18,926 nt of DNA from CAMLHU01 sp031393795 (lineage in GTDB: Bacteria; Gemmatimonadota; Gemmatimonadetes; Gemmatimonadales; GWC2-71-9): positions 1 to 18,926 of the forward strand of contig JANMWE010000123.1 in assembly GCA_031393795.1 (NCBI GenBank), written 5' to 3'. How positions within the stretch are numbered: position 1 is the stretch's first letter; every line of letters begins with the position of its first letter. The notes below the pieces were generated by a model that was given only the letters and a program-made list of their open reading frames with translations, ran no database searches and had not been told where the DNA came from. Of the stretch, positions 1 through 6,741 are shown in pieces. The translations under genes and the position numbers were made by a program.

Positions 1-57
1 GGGGGTGAGGTACGACTCGGCTGGTCCGGTTCGACCAATAGAAGCAGGGCCTGTTAC

Positions 58-69
58 CAACAAATGTTG
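58..69. promoter_or_regulatory. Small perfect palindrome, possible regulator operator
   Basis: CAACA-AA-TGTTG is a perfect 5-bp inverted repeat with a 2-bp centre. It overlaps a consensus -35 hexamer (TTGACA, 67-72). It lies about 120 bp upstream of the TetR-family gene that opens the efflux operon, where such regulators commonly bind. Operator identity is inference; 5-bp arms can occur by chance. Confidence 0.25.
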
Positions 70-96
70 ACAATCTTCGGTAAATGTTCGTATCTA
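67..96 (+). promoter_or_regulatory. Possible upstream promoter of the efflux operon
   Basis: A perfect TTGACA (67-72) is followed after 18 nt by TATCTA (91-96). The -35 is strong but the -10 matches TATAAT poorly, so this is a weak call. If used it would give a leader of about 90 nt before the TetR-family gene. Confidence 0.25.
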
Positions 97-120
97 TCCA
101 GGCTCGGAACCTATTTGACG

Positions 121-136
121 CAATCAGCGCAGATTG
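121..136. promoter_or_regulatory. Palindrome CAATC-N6-GATTG, possible operator
   Basis: CAATC (121-125) and GATTG (132-136) form a perfect 5-bp inverted repeat around AGCGCA. It is a 16-bp dyad of the size TetR-family dimers recognise. It lies between the two candidate promoters, just upstream of the better -35 at 155-160. Function is inferred from position only. Confidence 0.25.
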
Positions 137-154
137 TGCCCTGTAAGTACCTGC

Positions 155-183
155 TTGCAATAAAGTGACCTTAGAGTTAGATA
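155..183 (+). promoter_or_regulatory. Sigma70-type promoter of the tetR-efflux operon
   Basis: TTGCAA (155-160), an exact 17-nt spacer, then TAGATA (178-183). The expected transcription start falls at about 189-191, which is the ATG of the TetR-family gene, so the transcript would be leaderless or nearly so. This agrees with the lack of a Shine-Dalgarno sequence before 191. It is the best promoter match in the leader. Confidence 0.5.
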
Positions 184-190
184 TTCGGTC

Positions 191-772
191 ATGGATCTAC
201 GTACACGAATTCTCGAAGCGGCTGCGAAGGTGTACGCCGAGGTCGGTTACCGTGGCGCCACGACGCGTCGCATCGCCGGCGAGGCGGGGTGCAATGAGCT
301 CACCCTCTTCCGGCACTTCGGCTCCAAGGCGGCCCTCATCCACGATGCGGTGGCCTGCTGCGGTCCGGAGTCGAAGCTCATCCCGCTCCCCGACACGCCG
401 GTGGATCCCTACGCCGAGGTGAAGCCCTGGGCGTTGCTCCATTTCGCCCAGATGCGTGAGCATCAGGCAATGATCCGGACCACGATCGGGGAACTCGAGG
501 AGCATCCCGAGCTGGTCCGTCCTTCCGACCCCTACGTGCTCGCCTACGACCAGCTCAGCGGCTACATCCGGAAGCTCCAGGCCGCGGGCCGCGCCCACGC
601 CGATGTCGATCCCGAGTCGGCCTCGGCGGTGCTGTTGAACACCGTGCTGTTGAACGGCATCATGCGCGACCTGATGCCGGGAGTCATCCCGGACACTCCG
701 GAATTCCACGTCGACCAGTTCGTCACCGTCTTCCTGCGCGGCATCGGGGTCACCGTACCGCCGCGCGCGTGA
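191..772 (+). CDS. TetR/AcrR-family transcriptional regulator
   Basis: 193-aa DNA-binding repressor, typical TetR-family length. Residues 1-50 hold the TetR_N helix-turn-helix: an initial ILEAAAKVYAEVGY helix, then TTRRIAGEAG (HTH helix 2) and a recognition helix ending LTLFRHFGSK, the conserved aromatic-His-Phe segment of the family. The remaining ~140 residues are the helical ligand-binding and dimerisation domain, which does not reveal the ligand. It is the first gene of an operon with an outer-membrane channel, adaptor and RND pump, the usual arrangement for a local repressor of its own efflux system. The stop overlaps the next start by 4 nt (GTGA), suggesting translational coupling. ATG 191 lies 7 nt after a -10-like TAGATA, so the message may be leaderless. 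Family identity is secure; pump control is inferred from context. Confidence 0.9.
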   Translation: MDLRTRILEAAAKVYAEVGYRGATTRRIAGEAGCNELTLFRHFGSKAALIHDAVACCGPESKLIPLPDTPVDPYAEVKPWALLHFAQMREHQAMIRTTIGELEEHPELVRPSDPYVLAYDQLSGYIRKLQAAGRAHADVDPESASAVLLNTVLLNGIMRDLMPGVIPDTPEFHVDQFVTVFLRGIGVTVPPRA

Positions 773-2151
773 ACCCTACGATCATGATGCGAAACCTCGA
801 GCGCCTCGGCGCCCTGCTCCTCATCGTCTCTGCGACCCCGCTTGCCGCCCAGCAGGGCGGGGCGGTGCGTCGTCTCTCCCTCGATTCGGCGGTGGCGCTG
901 GCCGAGCCGGCCAGTGAAACGGTCGGCATCGCTGAGGCGGGGGTCCAGCGGGCCCACGGCGCCCAGCTCCAGGCCCGCAGCATCTTCTTCCCGCAACTCT
1001 CGGCCAACGCGAGTTATACGCGCACGTTGAAGAGCCAGTACGCTGGGGCCTTCGGCAGCAGTACCGACACGACGTCGAGCGGTCCCGACTTCTCGAAGCT
1101 CCCGTTCGGACAGGCCAACACCTACGTGTTCGGCCTCCAGGGGCAGTGGACCCTCTTCAACGGGATGCGGAACTTCGCCGGGGCCTCGGCCGCCGCCGCC
1201 GATACCCGCGCCGCCCAGACCGGGCTCCTGAGTCAGCGCGCCGCGCTCCTCCTGACGACGGCGGAGGCGTACTACGACGCGCTGCTGGCCGACCGTCTGG
1301 TGGCGATCGCGGAGAGCACGCTCGCGCAGACCGAGGCGACGTTGAAGGAGACACAGCTGGGGTTCGACGTCGGGAACCGCGCCGAGTTCGACCTGCTCCG
1401 GGCCCGCGTCAGCCGCGACAATACGAGGCCGACCGTGATCAGCCAGCACGCGCAGCGCGACATCGCGTATCTGCGGCTCAAGCAGCTGCTCGGATTGCCG
1501 CTGACCGACTCGCTCGAGCTGGTCACCGCGCTGGAGGATTCCGCGCTGGTACTCCCGCAGGCCTCCACGCAGTTCAGCGGCGACACGACGGTGGTGGAGC
1601 GGGCCCCGGTGGTCCAGGCCGCGGAGGCGGTCAACGCTTCGCGCGCGCGTGTCCGGGTGGCCAGCGGGGAGATGCTCCCGGCGGTGGTCCTGCAAAGCAC
1701 TTACAACCGATTTGCCTACCCGCAGACGGGGTTGCCGCAGTGGGACGCGATGCGTCCTGACTGGAATGTGGTGCTCGGGCTACAGCTCCCGCTCTTCACC
1801 GGGGGCCGGATCCGCGGCTCCAAGGACGCGGCCCGCGCCTCCCTGGAGGACTCGCGCCTCCGGTTGCAGCAGACCCGCGAACTCGCCGAGGTGGATCTCC
1901 GGAACGCGGTGACGACCTCCAACGCGGCGCAGGCGGCGTATGACGCCAGCACCGGCACCACCCAGCAGGCCCAACGCGCGTACGAGATCGCGCAAGTGCG
2001 CTACCGCGAAGGGATCTCGACCCAGACGGAGCTGGCCGAGTCCCGGCTCCTCCTCCAGCAGGCAGAAGCCCAGCGTGCCCAGGCCGCCCGGACCCTCCAG
2101 GTGGCCCGCCTCCGGCTCGCGCTCCTCCGTGACCTCCCGCTCGGCACCTGA
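769..2151 (+). CDS. TolC-family outer-membrane efflux channel
   Basis: 460-aa outer-membrane factor forming the exit duct of a tripartite efflux pump. The N-terminus has a Sec signal (hydrophobic LGALLLIVSATPLA, predicted cleavage near AAQQ). Two long alpha-helical OEP repeats follow: a first SLDSAVALA/AEAGVQRAHGAQLQA segment and beta-strand-like NASYTRT, and a second half with the typical LPLFTGGRI turn near residue 345 and a final heptad-rich YEIAQVRYREGIST helix, a TolC hallmark. GTG 769 overlaps the upstream stop (GTGA). ATG 784 or 787, residues 6 and 7, are alternative starts that leave a more conventional signal peptide beginning MRNLERLG. The adaptor gene follows after 8 nt. The channel partners with the adaptor and permease downstream. 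Confidence 0.93.
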   Translation: MNPTIMMRNLERLGALLLIVSATPLAAQQGGAVRRLSLDSAVALAEPASETVGIAEAGVQRAHGAQLQARSIFFPQLSANASYTRTLKSQYAGAFGSSTDTTSSGPDFSKLPFGQANTYVFGLQGQWTLFNGMRNFAGASAAAADTRAAQTGLLSQRAALLLTTAEAYYDALLADRLVAIAESTLAQTEATLKETQLGFDVGNRAEFDLLRARVSRDNTRPTVISQHAQRDIAYLRLKQLLGLPLTDSLELVTALEDSALVLPQASTQFSGDTTVVERAPVVQAAEAVNASRARVRVASGEMLPAVVLQSTYNRFAYPQTGLPQWDAMRPDWNVVLGLQLPLFTGGRIRGSKDAARASLEDSRLRLQQTRELAEVDLRNAVTTSNAAQAAYDASTGTTQQAQRAYEIAQVRYREGISTQTELAESRLLLQQAEAQRAQAARTLQVARLRLALLRDLPLGT

Positions 2152-2159
2152 GCCGAGAG

Positions 2160-3317
2160 ATGCATACCGAGACCTCGACCATGACCAAGACCAAGAACAC
2201 CCTCGCCGTCGCCCTCACCGTGCTGGCCCTCGGCACCGCCTGGGCCTGCAGCCGGAACGGGAGCGCCGAGGAGGCGCCCAAAGCGGCTGCCCCCGTCGTC
2301 GTCGGGCCTGAGAATATCGTGATGGCCACGGCGGACACGATCCGCACGGGCCCGTCGATCTCTGGCACCGTCGACGCCGAACGCACCGCCACGCTCCGCG
2401 CCGAGATCACCGCGCAGGTCACGGCGGTCCTGGTCGAGCCCGGCACCCCGGTGCTCGGCGGGCAGGTCCTCGTGCGGCTCGACGCCACCGGGATCCGCGA
2501 CCAGTTCCTTTCGGCCCAGAGCTCGCTCCGCGCCGCCGAGTCCTCGGCGGATCTCGCCAAGTCGGACCTCGCGCGCGACCAGCGGCTGGCCGACGCCGGG
2601 GCCTTGGCCCAACGGCAGCTCGAGGCCACCCGTCGCTCGGCGCTGCAGTCCGATGCCGCACTGGCCGATGCGCACGCGCGCTTCGCGACCGCGGAGCTGG
2701 CGCAGCGGCGGACCGAGATCCGCGCCCCTTTCCCGGGCGTGGTCGCGGCGCGGCCGACGCGAGTGGGGGACATGGTCTCTTCCGGCAACATCATCGTGAC
2801 CGTAGTGGATCCGTCGTCGCTCCGGTTGGAGGCACAGGTGCCGGTCGATCAGCTCGCGGCGCTCAAGGTCGGCGCCCCGGTGCTCTTCACCGTCTCCGGG
2901 TATGAAGGGCGGCAGTTCCGTGGCACCGTGGCGCGGATCAGCCCCGCGGTCGATCCCGCCACCCGTCAGGTCCCGATCGTGGTGCGGCTCCCGAACAACG
3001 GCGGGTCGCTCGTGTCGGGCCTCTTCATCGAGGGCCGAGTGGCCACCAAGAGCCGCGCCGGCGTCACGGTGCCGACCAGCGCGGTGGACCAGCGCGGACT
3101 CCGGCCGGTAGTCTATCGGATCAAGGGGGGACGTCTCGAAAAGGTGGAAGTGACGCTGGGCTTCGAGGATGCGGTGGCCGAGCGGACCGAAGTGCTTACG
3201 GGGCTCTCCGCCGGCGACACGCTGGTAGTCGGCTCGGCGCAGGGGCTCCCGGCCGGCACGCCGGTCAGAGTGACAGCTCCAGCCGAGACCGCTGCTCCCA
3301 CCTCCAAGACGCGCTAA
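2160..3317 (+). CDS. RND efflux periplasmic adaptor (membrane fusion protein)
   Basis: 385-aa HlyD/AcrA-type adaptor linking the RND permease to the TolC-like channel. In order: N-terminal signal (residues ~14-29) ending TAWAC; first half of the lipoyl/barrel-sandwich motif (AEITAQVTAVLVEPGTPV, ~81-98); an Ala/Glu/Gln-rich coiled-coil hairpin (~115-185); second lipoyl half (TEIRAPFPGVVAARPTRVGD, ~185-204); then beta-barrel and membrane-proximal domains (SGYEGRQFRGTVARISPAVD; VPTSAVDQRG). Cys30 could be lipidated as in AcrA, but Trp at -2 makes a poor lipobox. ATG 2160 or ATG 2181 (residue 8) may be the start; the latter gives a tighter signal peptide. It is separated by 8-9 nt from each neighbour, so co-transcription is near certain. 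Substrate cannot be read from the sequence. Confidence 0.93.
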   Translation: MHTETSTMTKTKNTLAVALTVLALGTAWACSRNGSAEEAPKAAAPVVVGPENIVMATADTIRTGPSISGTVDAERTATLRAEITAQVTAVLVEPGTPVLGGQVLVRLDATGIRDQFLSAQSSLRAAESSADLAKSDLARDQRLADAGALAQRQLEATRRSALQSDAALADAHARFATAELAQRRTEIRAPFPGVVAARPTRVGDMVSSGNIIVTVVDPSSLRLEAQVPVDQLAALKVGAPVLFTVSGYEGRQFRGTVARISPAVDPATRQVPIVVRLPNNGGSLVSGLFIEGRVATKSRAGVTVPTSAVDQRGLRPVVYRIKGGRLEKVEVTLGFEDAVAERTEVLTGLSAGDTLVVGSAQGLPAGTPVRVTAPAETAAPTSKTR

Positions 3318-3326
3318 GGGCATCCG

Positions 3327-6300
3327 ATGCTGATCTCCGATTTCGCGATCAAGCGGCCGACCATCACGGTCGTGTCGATGCTGGCGCTCGTGGTGGGTGG
3401 TCTGATCTCGCTCGCCAAGCTGAAGCTCGATGAGTTCCCCGACGTGGCCCCGCCCTATGTGTCGGTGGCGATCCCCTATCCAGGCGCGTCGCCTGACATC
3501 GTCGAAAAGGAAGTGCTCGATCCGGTCGAGGAAGCGATCGCCGGGATCTCGGGGGTCAAGCAGGTCAATGGCGCCGCCCAGGACGGGTTCGCCGTCATCA
3601 TGATCGAGTTCCAGTTCCAGAAGCCCGTGTCGGAGGCCACCCAGGACATCCGTGATGCGATCTCGGAGATCCGGGCCGACCTCCCGCCCGAGATGAAAGA
3701 ACCGATCATCAAGAAGCTCAACGACACCGACCGGCCGATCCTCTCGATCGCGTTGCACTCGGACCGCCTGACCGCCGCGGAACTCACCCGCGTCGCGGAC
3801 CCGACGATCACCCGGGAGCTGCGCTCCATCCCTGGCGTCGCCGAGGTCACGGTGAGCGGAAAACAGGAGCGGGAGCTCTCCGTGGAGCTGCGACCGGCCG
3901 ACCTGCAGTCGTATGGTGTGAGCGTGGGCCAGCTCGTGAGCGCGATCGAGACCCAGAGTCTCGCGGCGCCCGTGGGCCGGATCGTTGGCGCCTATGATGA
4001 GCGGTCGATCCGGTTGCACGGCCGGCTCGAAACGCCACAGGAGTATGAGAACCTCGTGGTGGCCAGTCGGAACGGTACGCTGATCCGGCTCGGCCAGGTC
4101 GCGACCGTCGTCGATGGCGTGGAGGAGCAGCGGTCGCTGGCGCTGTATGACGGCACCGAGGCGGTCGGGATCGACGTGAAGAAGTCGCAGGGATACAGCA
4201 CCACCGATGTGGCCGCCCGGATCCTCGCGCGGGTCGACGAGTTGCGTCCGACCCTTCCGGCAGGCGTGACGGTGGAAGTGGTGAAGAACACCGGCACCAG
4301 GGTGCAGGCGGCGGTGCGGAACGTCGAGGAGGCGCTGATCGAAGGCGCGATCCTCACGGTGCTCGTGGTGTTCCTCTTCCTCAACAGCTGGCGCTCGACC
4401 GTCATCACCGGCCTGGCGCTGCCGGTCTCGGCGATGGCGGCGTTCATCGCGATCTGGGCCTTCGGGTTCAAGCTCGAGACGATGTCACTGCTCGGTCTCT
4501 CGCTCGCGATCGGGATATTGATCGACGATGCCATCGTGGTGCGCGAGAACATCGTGCGCCACGTGGAGATGGGCAAAGACCATTATGCGGCCGCCCAGGA
4601 AGGGACGGACGAGATCGGGATGGCCGTGGCGGCCACCACTTTCTCGATCCTCGCGGTCTTCGTCCCGATCGGCTTCATGGGTGGGCTCGGCGGCCAGTGG
4701 TTCAAGCCCTTCGCGCTCACGGTCGCCTGCGCGGTGCTGATCTCGCTCTTCGTCTCCTTCTCCCTTGACCCGATGCTCTCGGCCTATTGGGCCGATCCGC
4801 ACGTGCCGGAGGAGAAGAAGTGGTTCTTCACCCGGTGGCTCGACCGGTTCAACGCCTGGTTCAACCGCCTGGCCGAGAGATATCGCGGTGTCATCGCTTG
4901 GGCACTCGATCACCGGGTGGCTGTCGTGGTGATGGCGGTCGGCATCTTCTTCTCGTCCTTCACCCTCCCCGCCACCGGCTTCGTCGGCCTGGCGGTGGCG
5001 CTCATCGGCACGGGCGTGGCGGCGTGGATCAGCACGACGCGGCTCCCGTTCTATGCCCGGCTTCCCCTCGAGCTGATCCTCGTCCTCGGCGGGGTGATGC
5101 TGGGGATGAAGATGCCGGAGCTGCGGAAGGTCGGCGTCGGGTTCGTGCCCGAAGACGACCGGTCGGAGATGACGATCCAGGTGGAGTCACCGCCGGGGTC
5201 GAACCTCGAGTATCTCCGTGCCAAGATGGTCGAACTCGACGCACTCGTTCGGGCCCACCCCGAGGCGCGGTACACCTACGCGACGCTCGGCAATCCGACC
5301 TCGGGCGCGGTGGACAAGGGCTTCCTCTATGTGAAGATGTCGCCGAAGAACCAGCGGCACCTCAGCGCCGAGCAGCTCGCCGGTCAGATCCGCGCGGAGG
5401 TGGCGCGGATGGCGGGAGTGCAGGTGGCCGTCTTCACCAGCGACATCGGTGGTGGTCGCAAACAGCTCGTGCTGCAGGTGAAGGGTCCCGACCTCGCCTC
5501 GATCAACACCGCGGCCGAGATGATCCGGAGCGAGGTGCAGCAGGTGCCTGGGGCCGTGGACATCGGTCTGTCCAGCAAGGGGCGCCGCCCGGAGCTCAAC
5601 ATCGACGTCGACCGCGGGCTCGCCGGGTCGCTCGGGATCTCCGTCGGTTCGGTGGCGCAGGCGCTCAGGCCGGCGTTCGCCGGGATCGATGTGGGGGACT
5701 GGGTCGATCCGAGCGGCGAGACCCGTGACGTGACGCTCCGGCTCGCGCCCGAATCGCGGCGGCGGGCCGAGGACCTCCGGATGCTGCCGCTCGTGATCGT
5801 GGGGGCCGACGGCCGGCCCACCACGCTCCCCCTGGGGCAGGTGGCGCGGGTCTCCTCGGGTCTCGGACCCGCGGTCATCAATCACCTGGACCGCGACCGC
5901 GTGGTGAACGTCGAATACAACGCGCAGGGGCGCGCGACGGGCGACGTCCAGGCCGACGTCCTGGCCCGCGTGGCGAAGCTGCAGCTCCCGGTCGGCGTGA
6001 CGTTCACCGAAGGGGGTGACGCGAAGAACCAGACCGAGATCTTCGGCAACATCTTCCTCGCCCTCGGCGTGGCGGTATTGCTGATGTACCTCATCCTGGT
6101 GATGCAGTTCGGGAGCTTCCTCGATCCGCTCGCGATCCTGATGTCGCTCCCCCTCTCGCTCATCGGCGTGATGGTGGCGCTCGCGATCGCCAAGATGTCG
6201 ATCAACATCATGAGCCTCATCGGGGTCATCCTGTTGATGGGGATCGTGGCGAAGAACGCCATCCTGCTCATCGACTTCGCCAAGTGGGGGATCGAGAAAG

Positions 6301-6623
6301 GGATGCCGCTCCGGGAGGCGCTCATCGAGGCGGGTGCGACGCGGCTCCGGCCGATCCTGATGACCACCTTCGCCCTGATCGCCGGGATGATCCCCGTGGC
6401 GCTCGGTCGCGGCGAAGGGGCCCAGTTCCGCGCCCCGCTCGGCGTGGCGGTCATCGGCGGGACGATCACTGCGACGTTCCTGACGTTGCTCGTGATCCCC
6501 ACGATCTACGAGATCTTCATCGATTGGCGGACCGCCCTGCTGCGTTTCTGGGCCCGATCCTTCCGCACCAGCGGGGCGGCGGGTGCGGTGCTCGCGGCGG
6601 CTCACTCACCCGAGGTGAAGTAG
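3327..6623 (+). CDS. RND-family efflux permease (AcrB/HAE1-like) with expanded TM7 region
   Basis: 1098-aa inner-membrane proton-driven exporter. It begins with the family N-terminus (MLISDFAIKRP, TM1) and has duplicated halves, each with a large periplasmic porter domain. Proton-relay residues are intact: D400-D401 in LIDDA (TM4, equivalent to AcrB D407/D408) and K976 in VAKNAILL (TM10, equivalent to K940). The GFMGG segment after TM5 and the closing VIPTIYEI helix (TM12) are also typical. The oddity is at the TM7 position: where AcrB has one helix before the second porter domain, residues 531-594 hold three hydrophobic segments (about 531-547, 551-568, 581-594), so the protein may have 14 rather than 12 spans. 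The C-terminal half resumes at VGVGFVPEDDRSEM. Drug versus metal specificity cannot be told. The stop codon is the first base pair group of a long inverted repeat. Confidence 0.94.
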   Translation: MLISDFAIKRPTITVVSMLALVVGGLISLAKLKLDEFPDVAPPYVSVAIPYPGASPDIVEKEVLDPVEEAIAGISGVKQVNGAAQDGFAVIMIEFQFQKPVSEATQDIRDAISEIRADLPPEMKEPIIKKLNDTDRPILSIALHSDRLTAAELTRVADPTITRELRSIPGVAEVTVSGKQERELSVELRPADLQSYGVSVGQLVSAIETQSLAAPVGRIVGAYDERSIRLHGRLETPQEYENLVVASRNGTLIRLGQVATVVDGVEEQRSLALYDGTEAVGIDVKKSQGYSTTDVAARILARVDELRPTLPAGVTVEVVKNTGTRVQAAVRNVEEALIEGAILTVLVVFLFLNSWRSTVITGLALPVSAMAAFIAIWAFGFKLETMSLLGLSLAIGILIDDAIVVRENIVRHVEMGKDHYAAAQEGTDEIGMAVAATTFSILAVFVPIGFMGGLGGQWFKPFALTVACAVLISLFVSFSLDPMLSAYWADPHVPEEKKWFFTRWLDRFNAWFNRLAERYRGVIAWALDHRVAVVVMAVGIFFSSFTLPATGFVGLAVALIGTGVAAWISTTRLPFYARLPLELILVLGGVMLGMKMPELRKVGVGFVPEDDRSEMTIQVESPPGSNLEYLRAKMVELDALVRAHPEARYTYATLGNPTSGAVDKGFLYVKMSPKNQRHLSAEQLAGQIRAEVARMAGVQVAVFTSDIGGGRKQLVLQVKGPDLASINTAAEMIRSEVQQVPGAVDIGLSSKGRRPELNIDVDRGLAGSLGISVGSVAQALRPAFAGIDVGDWVDPSGETRDVTLRLAPESRRRAEDLRMLPLVIVGADGRPTTLPLGQVARVSSGLGPAVINHLDRDRVVNVEYNAQGRATGDVQADVLARVAKLQLPVGVTFTEGGDAKNQTEIFGNIFLALGVAVLLMYLILVMQFGSFLDPLAILMSLPLSLIGVMVALAIAKMSINIMSLIGVILLMGIVAKNAILLIDFAKWGIEKGMPLREALIEAGATRLRPILMTTFALIAGMIPVALGRGEGAQFRAPLGVAVIGGTITATFLTLLVIPTIYEIFIDWRTALLRFWARSFRTSGAAGAVLAAAHSPEVK

Positions 6624-6732
6624 CGAGGGGGGAGTGCAGGGGGCGAGTTGGCGGCGAGCGAGAAAGAGATGAGTTCTTTCTCGCTTGTGGCTTTCTCGCC
6701 CCCTCGTTACTTGCACTCCCCCCTCGCCGCTA
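6621..6732. repeat. Long nested inverted repeat starting at the permease stop codon
   Basis: Three perfect nested arms are visible: GCGAGGGGGGAGTGCA (6623-6638) with its complement at 6712-6727 (16 bp); AGGGGGCGAG (6638-6647) with 6695-6704 (10 bp); and AGCGAGAAAGA (6657-6667) with 6675-6685 (11 bp) around a 7-nt loop. Internal mismatched patches separate them. The outer edges are TAG (the permease stop, 6621-6623) and CTA (6730-6732). There is no T-tract, so it is not a standard intrinsic terminator, though an RNA hairpin this large could block read-through or protect the operon 3' end. It may be a REP/MITE-like dispersed element. Confidence 0.85.
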
Positions 6733-6736
6733 TACT
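6731..6736 (+). promoter_or_regulatory. -10-like element of the lytic transglycosylase gene
   Basis: TATACT matches TATAAT at five of six positions and ends 5 nt before ATG 6742, implying a leaderless transcript. The upstream TTGCAC (6711-6716) is only 14 nt away, so the -35 is doubtful. The element is fused to the right edge of the inverted repeat. Confidence 0.35.
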
Positions 6737-6741
6737 ACAGA

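Noticed and set aside
2001..4019. 672-codon minus-strand open frame across the channel, adaptor and permease genes
   Set aside because: It is antisense to three convincing efflux genes, and its composition (His/Arg/Asp/Gly-rich, no motifs) is typical of a GC shadow.
5187..6605. 472-codon minus-strand open frame under the RND permease
   Set aside because: It shows the same antisense shadow composition, and the + strand protein is unambiguous.
6623..6727. Intrinsic (rho-independent) terminator
   Set aside because: The stem is very strong but no T-run follows on either strand, so it was recorded as an inverted repeat instead.
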